Positions 25,048 to 33,691 of a stretch of DNA of 52,462 nt are shown here, one piece after another (within the stretch, counting starts at the first letter, position 1; each line of letters begins with the position of its first letter). This DNA is from Actinomycetota bacterium (GTDB lineage Bacteria; Armatimonadota; SYMT01): assembly GCA_005798285.1 (NCBI GenBank), contig SYKE01000287.1, positions 1 to 52,462 on the forward strand, written 5' to 3'. The position numbers and the translations under genes were made by a program. Under the pieces are notes generated by a model. That model was not told where the DNA came from and did not search any database. It saw only the letters and a program-made list of their open reading frames with translations.

Positions 25048-25926
25048 TTAGCCGCCGAGATGCTTCTTGAAGAAGCCGATGACGGTGTCTCTCAGGTCGC
25101 GCTGTTTCGGCTGAAGATCGAATGTGTGGGGCGCGTCGGGAATGATGATCAGCTCGTGGGGAGCGCCCGCCTTCTTCATCTCCTCAGCGAGATGCTCGCT
25201 CTCCTGCACCGGCACCGTCTTGTCGCCCGTGCCGTGCATGATGAGGAGCGGGGGTGAACCCTTACGGGCATAGGTCACGGCCGAGGACTGCTTGTAGAGT
25301 TCCGGGGCCTCCGCTCGGGTCTTCCCCAGCATTTGAAGGTTGTCGCGGGTGGTGAAGTCGCCGGGGCCGTAGAGATCCACGCCGCACTTCACCGCAGATG
25401 AAAACTCGGACAGCGCGGCGGGCTCCAGGCCGTCTTCTTTGCGGGTGAGAGTCACCAGCGCTGCCAGCACGCCGCCGGCGCTTCCGCCGATCACGCCGAT
25501 CCGTTCCGGATCGACGCGGAGCCGGCGGGCATTCTTTCGCAGCCAGCGGACGGCAGTCTTGCAGTCGTGGATGTTGCGCGGCCAGGTTGCGTGGCCCGGA
25601 GCTTTGGAGAGCTCGTAGTTGACGCTCATGCCCACGATGCCGTTCAACGCAAGGTTGCTGCCGATATTGATCTCCCGGGAAGCCGCCTTGTCGCCTCCCG
25701 TGAAACCACCGCCGTGGATGATGAGCACCGCTGGAAAGCGCGCCTCGGCGCCGCCGCCCGCAGGGAGGTACAGGTCTGCCTTCTCTTCTCGACCGCCACC
25801 CAGATAGTCGACGTCGCGCTCCACTCGAACGTCGGCAGGGATGTCCGCCGGCGTGCGAATCGGTTTGTCAGCCGCCACCGCCGCGGTCATTGCCAGAAGG
25901 CCGAGGGCCAGATATCGCCAGGTCAT
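25048..25926 (-). CDS. Secreted alpha/beta hydrolase (BD-FAE/esterase type)
   Basis: The product has 292 aa with a signal peptide (MTWRYLALGLLAMTAAVAAD). It shows the oxyanion-hole motif HGGGFTGGDK (71-80), the nucleophile elbow IGGSAGG (Ser149), LIMHGTGDKTVP (Asp235) and DAPHTFD (His267), a complete triad. The N-terminus (DVRVERDVDYLGGGREEKAD) is typical of the bacterial feruloyl-esterase-like BD-FAE group, which deacylates plant polysaccharides. The frame extends to 26211, but the ATG at 25926 has GGGAG 8 nt upstream and gives a proper signal peptide. Substrate is inferred from the group. The gene is divergent from an MFS transporter. Confidence 0.9.
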   Translation of the reverse strand: MTWRYLALGLLAMTAAVAADKPIRTPADIPADVRVERDVDYLGGGREEKADLYLPAGGGAEARFPAVLIIHGGGFTGGDKAASREINIGSNLALNGIVGMSVNYELSKAPGHATWPRNIHDCKTAVRWLRKNARRLRVDPERIGVIGGSAGGVLAALVTLTRKEDGLEPAALSEFSSAVKCGVDLYGPGDFTTRDNLQMLGKTRAEAPELYKQSSAVTYARKGSPPLLIMHGTGDKTVPVQESEHLAEEMKKAGAPHELIIIPDAPHTFDLQPKQRDLRDTVIGFFKKHLGG

Positions 25927-26198
25927 GAAACCGCTCCCACAGGCCCGCGATGGCGTCGGCAGAGCCGGAGCCGGCGTTCCAGGTCCTCGGGTTCCCGCCG
26001 ATCGGGGAACTCTCCTTCTAAGTTGGAGCGAAGGCGCACGGCGTCCTGCCCGGACCAGCTCAGCACAGGATGAGACGCGTCTCCGAAAGCGGTCAGAAAC
26101 GGATCCAGTGACGGATGAAGTAAGGCGGTGCGGGGTGAACTGCGCACCGATTGCCCCGACGCTGAGGTCGAAGGCCGGGAACGAGCTGAATCGCCGCC

Positions 26199-27488
26199 AT
26201 GAAAATCCCAAACCTGCGCTGGATCATTGCAGGCCTGATGGTCACCGCCTCGCTGTTGAATTACGTCGATCGCACCGCCCTCGCCGTAGCCTCCAAGACC
26301 ATCACGGATGAACTCCATCTCAGCGACCGGCAGTACGGTGAGATCGTCAGCGCATTCCTGATCGCCTATACGATCTCCTACGCCCTCGGCGGCATGATGG
26401 TGTATCGGCTGGGGACTCGTTGGGGTGTCGGTCTCAGCTTGATCGGTTGGTCCCTCGCGAACATGGCGCACGGTTGGGCCCGAACCGGCGCCGAGTTGAT
26501 GGGGTATCGATTTCTGCTCGGATTGGGGGAGGCGGTCTTTTTCCCGGCCGCGATGCGCGGGGTAGCCGAGTGGTTTCAGCCTCGGGATCGGAGCAAGCCG
26601 ATCGGGATGTTCCTCGCCGGGGCAAGTCTCGGCGCCGTGGTGGCGACCCCCATTGTCGGGACCATGATGGAGATGCCGGGCATCGGGTGGCGCGGCGCGT
26701 TTGTCTTCACCGGAGCCCTCGGACTGGTGCTGGCTCCCTTCTGGTTCTGGTTCTACCGGCATCCCGCGGACCACGCGATGCTGACCCCAGAGGAAGCGGT
26801 CTATCTTCAGGGCGCGGCTGAAACCGCCGAAATCCGCCAGGCCTGGCCGCTGCGGCACATTTTCAAGCTTCGCGCGGCCTGGATTCTCATCGTGACCCGG
26901 TTTGCGACGGATGCGGCCTGGTACCTGATGCTGTTCTGGCTGTTCCGCTACTTTCAAACGGTTCGCGGCTTCACCGCCGGCGATGTCGCAAGGACGAACT
27001 GGATCCCGTTTGCGATGGCGGATGTCGGGGCGCTTGCAGGAGGATGGATCTCAGCGCACCTGATCCGCGCCTCGGGCACTCCCGTGCGAACTCGCAAGGC
27101 GCTGATGTTCAGGTTTGCCTTCATCCTCCCTGCGGCGCTGCTCGGTTATCTGTGTCCACCGGACATGAGCTGGTTGGCGCTGGGATTGTGCAGCGCTGCG
27201 GCGTTCGGACACATGGCGTACGGCGTCAACTCGCTGTCGCTCCACACAGACCTTTTTCCGCCGCACACCGTGGGCACCATGATGGGGATCTCGGGCGCCG
27301 CCGGCTCACTCGGAGGAGTATTCCTCCAGATGGGAGTCTCGACGCTCGTGGACAGCACTCACAGTTACCTGCCGGTGTTTCTCGCCATTGCCATGCTCCA
27401 TCCGATCGCCGGGACCATTGTCTTCGCAGGGCTCCCGGCCGACCGTCTGCCCGAGGGTCCACCCGAGTCGGCGGAACCTCGAGCGTGA
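26199..27488 (+). CDS. MFS transporter, hexuronate/anion:cation symporter type
   Basis: The product has 429 aa and about twelve membrane helices. The first helix ends in LLNYVDRTALAVASKTI, the signature of the ACS family (ExuT/GudP-like), followed by LSDRQYGEIVSAFLIAYTIS and the loop MMVYRLGTRWGVG. GLGEAVFFPAAMRGVAEWF and the SLGAVVATPIVG segment also fit. Relatives import hexuronates, aldarates or related sugar acids by cation symport across the inner membrane. No strong Shine-Dalgarno is seen. It is divergent from a secreted esterase and a few kilobases from rhamnose and galactonate genes, which supports a role in uptake of pectin-derived acids. Substrate is inferred. Confidence 0.9.
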   Translation: MKIPNLRWIIAGLMVTASLLNYVDRTALAVASKTITDELHLSDRQYGEIVSAFLIAYTISYALGGMMVYRLGTRWGVGLSLIGWSLANMAHGWARTGAELMGYRFLLGLGEAVFFPAAMRGVAEWFQPRDRSKPIGMFLAGASLGAVVATPIVGTMMEMPGIGWRGAFVFTGALGLVLAPFWFWFYRHPADHAMLTPEEAVYLQGAAETAEIRQAWPLRHIFKLRAAWILIVTRFATDAAWYLMLFWLFRYFQTVRGFTAGDVARTNWIPFAMADVGALAGGWISAHLIRASGTPVRTRKALMFRFAFILPAALLGYLCPPDMSWLALGLCSAAAFGHMAYGVNSLSLHTDLFPPHTVGTMMGISGAAGSLGGVFLQMGVSTLVDSTHSYLPVFLAIAMLHPIAGTIVFAGLPADRLPEGPPESAEPRA

Positions 27489-27494
27489 GGCCGG

Positions 27495-28850
27495 CTACGG
27501 TTCATCCAGCTTGACGAGGAGCACGTCGTTGGAACCGGCGGATGTCAGTTCGTTGGAATCGAAGCGAGTTTTCCCGGCAAAGGAGCCGGAAACGTAGAGC
27601 GAACCCGGGCTCGTCCGAACCACGCAGTAACCGAGATCGTCCCCCACTCCTCCCAATGCCCGCCTCCACGCGACCTTCCCAGAAGCCGCGAAACCAGCCA
27701 GCAGGATGTCGCGTCCCAGCGCCGTGCTCGGCTCGCCGAAGAATGACGTCCGGCCCGACAGTTCCCCGACCAACACGGCTCCGCCACGTCCGTCGGAGGT
27801 GATCCCCAGTCCGTAGTCCGTCTCCGGGCCGCCGGCGCCGCGGAGCCAGAGTCCCTGGCCACGTGCATCGAAGCGAGCGACGATGGCATCGTAATCGCCG
27901 GCGCTGGTCACGGTGTCGCCACCGACCTGCGCCGTCCCCTTGATCATCCCCGAAACATAGCAGCCGTCCTTGCCGTCCAGGGCTACGCCGGTCCCGACGC
28001 CGTTGCACCGGCCACCCATCTGCGCCGCCCAAATCACCTGACCCCGGGAGTCGAGGCGCACGACACCGACTTCTCCGCCTTCACTCTGAAGCATCTGACC
28101 GTTCATCTCAAAGCGACGGCCGAACGAACCGGTGATCCACGAATCTCCATCGCGGCTGACGGCGATCCCCTGACCGTTGCTGCCGGAGCCGCTGCTGAGC
28201 TTGAGCCAATCCAACTTTCCGGATCGTGCGAAACGAACCGCGTAGAGCTGAGATCCTCCGTCGGCGGCTCCGAACCGCTCGCCGTCGCACTCCACCTGTC
28301 CAACCAGGGCGCCGGTGGAGATGCACGCGTTCTCGGAGTCCACGCCGATGGAGTGGCCGAAGTCGTATCCGGCGCCGCCGAAGGTTTTGATCCAGGCCAG
28401 ATCGCCGTCGGGCTCATAGCGCGCCACAAAGTTGTCGTACGATCCGCGCTGGGGAAGAGGGGCCCCCGGCCCGAAGACGGCGTCGAGGCTTTCGTAATGC
28501 CCGGTGACATAGACCCCTCCGGAGCGATCCACCTCCACGTCGTAGCCACGATCCGTCTTGCTGCCGCCACCCCGCCTCACCCAGAGGCACTCCCCGTGGG
28601 CGTCGTAGCGCGCAATGAAGAAGTCCAGCCCGCCGCGACTGGTCACGCGATGCCTGCCGAAGGACAGCGTGTCGGTGAACTCCCCGGTCAGATAAACTCC
28701 GCCCTCAGGCGCCGGCGCCAGGCCCCGTGTCTTGTCGTGCCCATTGCCGCCTGCCTGCCGCACCCAGGAAACCGTGGGGGTTGTCGCCGCGACCGCGACC
28801 GTTGCGGCAAGCGCGAGAACCGTACCGACGAACCTTCGTGCCAGATCCAC
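27495..28850 (-). CDS. Secreted SBBP-type beta-propeller repeat protein
   Basis: The product has 451 aa with a signal peptide (LARRFVGTVLALAATVAVAA). About seven repeats of 50-60 aa follow, each with the pattern GGVYLTGEFTDTLSFG ... FIARYDAHGECLWVRRGGG. This is the SBBP (seven-bladed beta-propeller, PF06739) consensus. No catalytic residues are evident. Such proteins are exported and their ligands are generally unknown. It converges with the MFS gene with only 6 bp between stops, and is divergent from the DUF1653 gene across about 200 bp in which I see nothing distinctive. Confidence 0.85.
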   Translation of the reverse strand: MDLARRFVGTVLALAATVAVAATTPTVSWVRQAGGNGHDKTRGLAPAPEGGVYLTGEFTDTLSFGRHRVTSRGGLDFFIARYDAHGECLWVRRGGGSKTDRGYDVEVDRSGGVYVTGHYESLDAVFGPGAPLPQRGSYDNFVARYEPDGDLAWIKTFGGAGYDFGHSIGVDSENACISTGALVGQVECDGERFGAADGGSQLYAVRFARSGKLDWLKLSSGSGSNGQGIAVSRDGDSWITGSFGRRFEMNGQMLQSEGGEVGVVRLDSRGQVIWAAQMGGRCNGVGTGVALDGKDGCYVSGMIKGTAQVGGDTVTSAGDYDAIVARFDARGQGLWLRGAGGPETDYGLGITSDGRGGAVLVGELSGRTSFFGEPSTALGRDILLAGFAASGKVAWRRALGGVGDDLGYCVVRTSPGSLYVSGSFAGKTRFDSNELTSAGSNDVLLVKLDEP

Positions 28851-29053
28851 TTGAACTCTCCCTAAAACTTCGGCGCGCTTGTTGGGGTGGGAAGCGCCGG
28901 CAACACCTGCTTCCCCTGAGTGAGTTCCGTCACCTACCCGGATTTGCCGCCCGAGACCGCGACCGTCGCCACGAAGGCGTTGATTGGGGCCGGCTCGAAT
29001 GTAGAGAGCGCTGCAGCGGCTTGGGTCGGCAAGACCGGAAGGAATGGATCCCG

Positions 29054-29290
29054 ATGACGACTCCCAACTCGGCGCCCGCGCCGGGAACTCTGTGGCGCCA
29101 TTACAAGGGTGGGTTGTACCTCGCGGAGGGTGTCGGCAGACACAGCGAGACCGAAGGATGGCACGTGATCTACCGCAGCCTCAAGGCGCCCCAAACCCTC
29201 TGGCTGCGACCGCTCGAAATGTGGCACGAGATGGTAGTCACCACAGAGGGTTCCGTGCCACGATTTCAGGCAATCTCCTCAGACGACTGA
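29054..29290 (+). CDS. DUF1653 domain protein
   Basis: This is a small 78-aa protein that consists of one DUF1653 domain: GTLWRHYKGGLYLAEGVGRH, then SETEGWHVIYRSL, TLWLRPLEMWHEMV and a final VPRFQ. The conserved Trp-x-His-Tyr-Lys-Gly and Arg-Pro-Leu-Glu-Met motifs are intact. The family is widespread and uncharacterised. The longer open frame to 28727 is rejected because homology begins just after ATG 29054, which has GGAT 4 nt before it. The gene converges with the broken hydrolase, 5 bp between ends. Confidence 0.88.
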   Translation: MTTPNSAPAPGTLWRHYKGGLYLAEGVGRHSETEGWHVIYRSLKAPQTLWLRPLEMWHEMVVTTEGSVPRFQAISSDD

Positions 29291-29295
29291 TCCGG

Positions 29296-30237
29296 CTATG
29301 GCTTGAGTCGCTGCTTGACAAACGTGGTGAGTTCGCGGAACGGGTCCGCGCCCTCGTCCTTATGCCTGATCTGGCACGAGAGGCCGAGTTGCATCATCTT
29401 CTCTCGAAGTTTGAGGCCAAAGTTGATGTGGTGAATCCCCTGCCCGGGTCGGGCGTCAGCGGGCAGCGGTCCTCGAGGCTCGTCGTAGTAGGCCCAGACC
29501 GGCGGATCATCCCGAGTCAGGTGAGTGATGGGGGATGCGTCCTCATACAGCTTGAGGGCTCGAGGAGAGTCCAGCTCAGCACGGGTCAGCCCAAAGAAGC
29601 CCTCCAACGCCGGATGCTCGTGGGCGCGACCGCCGATCCACTCTCGAATAACTCGGGGATCGTACGTGGATTGGGCGCCGATCACCGCCATGCAAGTGAG
29701 CCGCGTGGACTATCGTCGAATCGGGTCCGCCGACGCGGGTTCGGCGAGGTCATCGTGGAACCCTAACCAGAGCGAGATCCCCGCGCCGGCGGAGCTTCCG
29801 GTCGAGGCGACTCGAGCGGGATCGATTCCCCAGTCTGCGGCGTTGGCGCGGGCGAACTGCAGAGCTCGCGCGGCATCGTGATAGTGCGCCGGAGCGTGCA
29901 CCTCAGGGGAGAGGCGGTAGTTGATCGACATCACTGCACATCCGCTCTTCAGGAGCGGCTCCAGCAGATTCGCCGGAAGAGCATCCTTGTTGCCTCCATG
30001 AAAACCGCCGCCGTGAATGAACACCACCAGAGGCGCGCGGCCAGACTTGCGGGACTTCCAGAAGTCGAGTACCTGACGGGGGTGGTCGCCGTAGGCCACG
30101 TTTGCCCGATCCGGCACGGGTCGCGGGGGCTGCTGCGAGTCGGCCAATCTGGAGATCGCCAGAGCGGCGACTCCGGAGATCCCAACAACGAGAAGGCGGC
30201 GACTGAGGTTCATCGGTTTGGACTCCGTTCGGGCCAT
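29296..30237 (-). pseudogene. Alpha/beta hydrolase (BD-FAE type) interrupted by one in-frame TAG
   Basis: From ATG 30237 (AGGGG 5 nt upstream) the frame encodes a signal-anchor-like N-terminus, VVFIHGGGFHGGNKD and ASTGSSAGAG (Ser149). It stops at a TAG at 29712-29710 (codon 176) and continues in the same frame with [17 protein letters not shown] to a normal stop at 29296. The joined protein has the usual length (312 aa plus the stop) and includes [10 protein letters not shown] near the C-terminus. Family members have Gln just before STRL, so one CAG to TAG change explains the break. TAG also ends asnB, rhaM and the PSD1 gene here, so it is a real stop. It is the last gene of the rhamnose-type operon. 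Sequencing error remains possible. Confidence 0.82.
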
Positions 30238-30245
30238 GCCGACCC

Positions 30246-31247
30246 CTATTGGGAATCGGGTTTCCATTGGAAGAGGGCGGTGAGCAGATCGCCGGGTTGC
30301 TCTCGAAGGCTCGCATAGATCCCCGGCGCCTCCGCGGGATCGCACACGATCGAGATGAGATCCCGGAGGTGGAGCCGTCCTCGCGCTGCCAGATCGAGCG
30401 CCGCCGACTGATCACGCGGTTGACGATCCCTCGGGAGCAGGATGCTCAGCTCTTTCCGGAACGCCGGCATGTAGGGCAGCGTGAAGTCGTCGGGATACGT
30501 TGCCTGGATCAGCAATCGAGCTCCGGGAACCGGCACATCGCCGTACGGCTGATCTCGGGCGAGTTCGATCGCCAGCCGCGCCAGGGCCGGTGAACCCGTG
30601 GCCTCAATCACAATGTCGGCTCCTCCCGGAATCCGCTCGTGAAATCCTACGACGAGATCCTCCGTGGGTGTGAATGCCTCGATCCCTGCCGAACGGGCCG
30701 TCGCGCAGCGTCCCTCCGAGCGGTCGGCCGCCACGACGCGGGCGCCGGAAACGGCGTGTACCCGAGCGGCGAGCTGGCCGATGGCGCCGAGCCCGATCAC
30801 CGCCACGGTCTCATGCGCCGCCGGCCGGCTCAGGCGGGCGCCGTGGTACGCGATGGACGCCAGGCGCGCCACCGCCGCGCTCTGCAGATCGACCCCGACC
30901 GGGACCGGTGTGAGGGAACTCTCCGCCTGCAGGTTGAACTCGACATGCCCGCCCCAGAGGCGGTTCCGATCGGATCGGGCCGTGCCGGCGCAGATGACCC
31001 GATCCCCCGCGGCGACGCGACAGCCTGGACCCACCGTGTGGACTCGTCCGGCTACGGCGTAACCGGGAATGAACGGCCACTCCGGGGCGCCGTGCTGGCG
31101 GCCCGACAGGCATCGAAGTTCCGTGCCGGGGCTGATGCAGGTGTAGACGGCCTCCACCAGCACCTCGCCCGGTCCCGGCTCGGGAATCTCGGCTTCACCG
31201 AGTGCGACTTGCCATTCGCCGGTAAAGAGGACTGCGCGAGCACGCAC
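30246..31247 (-). CDS. Zinc-type medium-chain dehydrogenase/reductase
   Basis: The product has 333 aa from a GTG start (GGGGG 8 nt upstream). The N-terminal GroES-like domain has EIPEPGPGEVLVEAVYTCIS and FIPGYAVAGRV; the usual GHE motif and several zinc-ligand Cys residues are absent, so catalytic zinc may be missing or differently bound. The Rossmann domain has VAVIGLGAIGQLAARVHAVSGARVVAADRS. Members of this branch include L-threonine-dehydrogenase-like and sugar or polyol oxidoreductases. It starts 4 bp after the L-rhamnose mutarotase stop and ends 8 bp before the broken hydrolase, so it belongs to the operon. Substrate is unknown, possibly a deoxy sugar or sugar acid. Confidence 0.85.
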   Translation of the reverse strand: MRARAVLFTGEWQVALGEAEIPEPGPGEVLVEAVYTCISPGTELRCLSGRQHGAPEWPFIPGYAVAGRVHTVGPGCRVAAGDRVICAGTARSDRNRLWGGHVEFNLQAESSLTPVPVGVDLQSAAVARLASIAYHGARLSRPAAHETVAVIGLGAIGQLAARVHAVSGARVVAADRSEGRCATARSAGIEAFTPTEDLVVGFHERIPGGADIVIEATGSPALARLAIELARDQPYGDVPVPGARLLIQATYPDDFTLPYMPAFRKELSILLPRDRQPRDQSAALDLAARGRLHLRDLISIVCDPAEAPGIYASLREQPGDLLTALFQWKPDSQ

Positions 31248-31251
31248 GGGA

Positions 31252-31590
31252 CTACCCCCGTCCTGGGCTGTCGGTGACCGAGGTGGTGATGTGGAAGATC
31301 TCGGTCAGATCCCCCAGATCCGGGGTCCCATCTTCCTTGAGGACGAAGAGGGGGCGGAGCGCCTCGGACCACCGACCGTGCACCTCGGTGGCCCACAGCT
31401 TGGTCCAAGTCTCCTCATCGCGAACCTCTGAATAGAGAAAGAGGTACGGGTCCGCCTCGAAGATGGTCATGGTGGCGACGCCGCTTTCTTCAATGGCGGC
31501 GAAGAGATCCGGCCAGAGGTTGTCGTGCAGCCGTCGGTACTCCGCGAGGGCGCCAGGGCGAAGCTTCATCGTAAAGGCGTGTCGAATCAT
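31252..31590 (-). CDS. rhaM: L-rhamnose mutarotase
   Basis: The product has 112 aa (family about 104). It interconverts alpha- and beta-L-rhamnose in the cytoplasm. Characteristic blocks are RHAFTMKLRPGALAEYRRLH, then NLWPDLFAAIEESG, DPYLFLYSEVRDEETW, WATEVHGRW and EIFHI, with the conserved His of the YxxxH segment (YRRLH). The ATG at 31590 has AAGGAAG about 5 nt upstream; the longer frame to 31860 overlaps the esterase gene and is rejected. No rhamnose isomerase, kinase or aldolase gene is in the window. Its neighbours, a rhamnogalacturonan-type esterase and a dehydrogenase, support a role in pectin-derived rhamnose use. Confidence 0.92.
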   Translation of the reverse strand: MIRHAFTMKLRPGALAEYRRLHDNLWPDLFAAIEESGVATMTIFEADPYLFLYSEVRDEETWTKLWATEVHGRWSEALRPLFVLKEDGTPDLGDLTEIFHITTSVTDSPGRG

Positions 31591-31637
31591 CGGTCTTCCT
31601 TGGGGTGGTCGGCATCCGTGCCGGCGGTGCGTGCGCG

Positions 31638-33425
31638 TCACGGAGTTGGGGGTGTTTGAAGCTGTTGCTTGATCCAGGCGTAGAGGGAGCGGCCGATCTG
31701 CCGGTAGCCTGCGGCGTTGGGATGCACGCCGTTGTTCTCCGGATAACCGGCCATCGGGTCGAGATCCAGTTCCGTGGGGACCAGGTAGATGCCCCCATGC
31801 TCCCGACCGCCGAACTGATCGAGTTGGCGTTCCACCAGTCGATGCTGGATGCGCCGCCATCCCCAGCGGGGGTAACGGCCCTTGTAGTTGGCTTCGAATG
31901 CACCGTCGCGGCGGTTCGGGGGCGGGGTGAGGCAGATGCCGATGCGGGCGTCGGGGGCCGCGGTCCGGATCGCCGCGATTAAAGTCTCCGCGTGCTGAAA
32001 CGTTTTGTGGATGCCCTGGTCAAGCTCCGGCAGGCGGTCCGGGTTGAGGCCGAAGCAGTCGTTGATGCCCAGCATCACCGTCACGAGATCCGGAGTCTCG
32101 CCTGCACAACGTTCGGCGAAGTAGCGCTTTAGATCCAGCTTCGGCTTTCCGCCGGGTTCCGGAGGAAAGAGGAACGGGCTGTTTCGGGTTGCGCCGGATT
32201 CAGGAGCGCCCGGTTCGTAGCGCTCCACGAAACGCTGCCAGGTCCAGCCGCCATACCCTTCGTGCCGAACCTCCGGCGCGGCGTCGGCCGGCTGGTGCGT
32301 GCCCAGCATCTTCCATGTGGGGTTGCCGGGGCGGGAGAGCAGGCGGGCGAGTTCATTGGAGTAGATGGATCCGTGGGTGAGGCTGTCCCCGATCAGGAGC
32401 AGGCGAGCCGAGCGGGCTTCGCCGGCACGGGCGGGCACAATGTGGAGCCACGTCTCTCCGCGGCCCACCACCGGTCCGTCTGCTGCGGAGGCATCCGTGG
32501 CTTCCAAACGCAGGCGGTGCATTCCGACGTCCTGAGACCCGGGAGTGTAGCGCCACCGAACTGAATCCGCCGTGCCCGGACCTTCCGCCACTCGCACCCG
32601 AAACGCTCCCACTCTTTCGGAGAGCACAGCCGCATCAAACTCCAGGGTGGATTCCTGTCCGACAACCATGGGGATGACCGGCGGAAGCGTGAGTCGGGGC
32701 GACGGGCGCAGCAGGCGAGCGAGCTCGGGAACCTGAACCCGCAGTCCGTCGGCCACCAGTTCCGCCATGACACGGGCGCCCTTCCGGCTGAAGTGCGTGC
32801 GGTCCGTCGCTGCGGCGGTGTAGTCGGAGGACCGCTCATCGCCGAGGCGGGCGTAGAGTCGCATGGAACGGTCGTGCAGATCGACGAGGGGAGTCTGCGT
32901 TTCCTGGCCCACAGCCTTCATCGCACAAGTGTACGGTCCCAGCGAGGACGCGATCTTGCCGGATGCGAACGTTCGCCGCGCCACTGAGGTCACGAGAATC
33001 GGTCTGGCTCCGGCCGCGCGGCTCTCACTGACGTAGCGCCTCAGGTAATCGCGGTAATCGCCGTCGGGATCCGTGGAGCGATCTCCCTTGCCGGGTTGAT
33101 CGTTGTGGCCGAACTGAATGAGCACATACTTTGGCCCCGCCTCGACGGCGCGCCTCCAGTTGCCGTTGAGAATAAAGCTCTTGCTGCTGGCTCCGGACTG
33201 GGCCCTGTTGACGACCTCGACGTTGGGTCCGAAACACTCGCCCAGAACCTGACCCCAGCCCGTGAGGTCCGGCCGATCCATCGGTGGATTGGGATAGCTC
33301 GCCACGGTGGAGTCGCCGACCAGCAGCACTCGGATTGATGGCGAGCTCTGTCCGCCCGCAAGTTTGGGCGTGAGACCCAGGAGACAGATGCCGGCGGCGG
33401 CCAAGAGAAGTCGGCGGCAAATCAT
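31638..33425 (-). CDS. Secreted double SGNH esterase (rhamnogalacturonan acetylesterase-like)
   Basis: The product has 595 aa with a signal peptide (ICRRLLLAAAGICLLG). Two SGNH hydrolase domains lie in tandem. The first (about 31-240) has VGDSTVASYP (Ser39), QFGHNDQPGKG and DRTHFSRKGA, the pattern of rhamnogalacturonan acetylesterases. A linker of about 100 residues looks like a beta-sandwich. The second (about 340-590) has IGDSLTHGSIYS, MLGINDCFG and NNGVHPNAAGY, a complete triad of a different SGNH subgroup. Both appear active. The enzyme would remove acetyl or other acyl groups from pectin. It heads an operon with rhaM, a dehydrogenase and a hydrolase pseudogene. Confidence 0.9.
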   Translation of the reverse strand: MICRRLLLAAAGICLLGLTPKLAGGQSSPSIRVLLVGDSTVASYPNPPMDRPDLTGWGQVLGECFGPNVEVVNRAQSGASSKSFILNGNWRRAVEAGPKYVLIQFGHNDQPGKGDRSTDPDGDYRDYLRRYVSESRAAGARPILVTSVARRTFASGKIASSLGPYTCAMKAVGQETQTPLVDLHDRSMRLYARLGDERSSDYTAAATDRTHFSRKGARVMAELVADGLRVQVPELARLLRPSPRLTLPPVIPMVVGQESTLEFDAAVLSERVGAFRVRVAEGPGTADSVRWRYTPGSQDVGMHRLRLEATDASAADGPVVGRGETWLHIVPARAGEARSARLLLIGDSLTHGSIYSNELARLLSRPGNPTWKMLGTHQPADAAPEVRHEGYGGWTWQRFVERYEPGAPESGATRNSPFLFPPEPGGKPKLDLKRYFAERCAGETPDLVTVMLGINDCFGLNPDRLPELDQGIHKTFQHAETLIAAIRTAAPDARIGICLTPPPNRRDGAFEANYKGRYPRWGWRRIQHRLVERQLDQFGGREHGGIYLVPTELDLDPMAGYPENNGVHPNAAGYRQIGRSLYAWIKQQLQTPPTP

Positions 33426-33691
33426 GGAACGGTTTCTCCCGCGGAGCCGCGTCGGCGCACCGCCTGCGTGGAGATCTTTCGCATAAAAGGTGCGGTTTTC
33501 CGCCCCCCATTTGAGGTGTCGTGTGGCATGCTATGAAGGAATTTCACCGTGCGGGTCCGACAATCGGTGGGATTGGCATTCTGTACGGCTCACCGGGCCC
33601 GGGCGGCGATCGAACGCGACGCTATTCGGATCCCTGGGGAACTTCCGCTGCGGCGCTTGGCCGGCCGTTGATGTCCAGAGAGGAAGCAGCG

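Noticed and set aside
29296-30237. TAG reassigned to Gln in this organism
   Set aside because: asnB, rhaM and the PSD1 gene end normally at TAG at positions that match family lengths, so a simple nonsense mutation is more likely.
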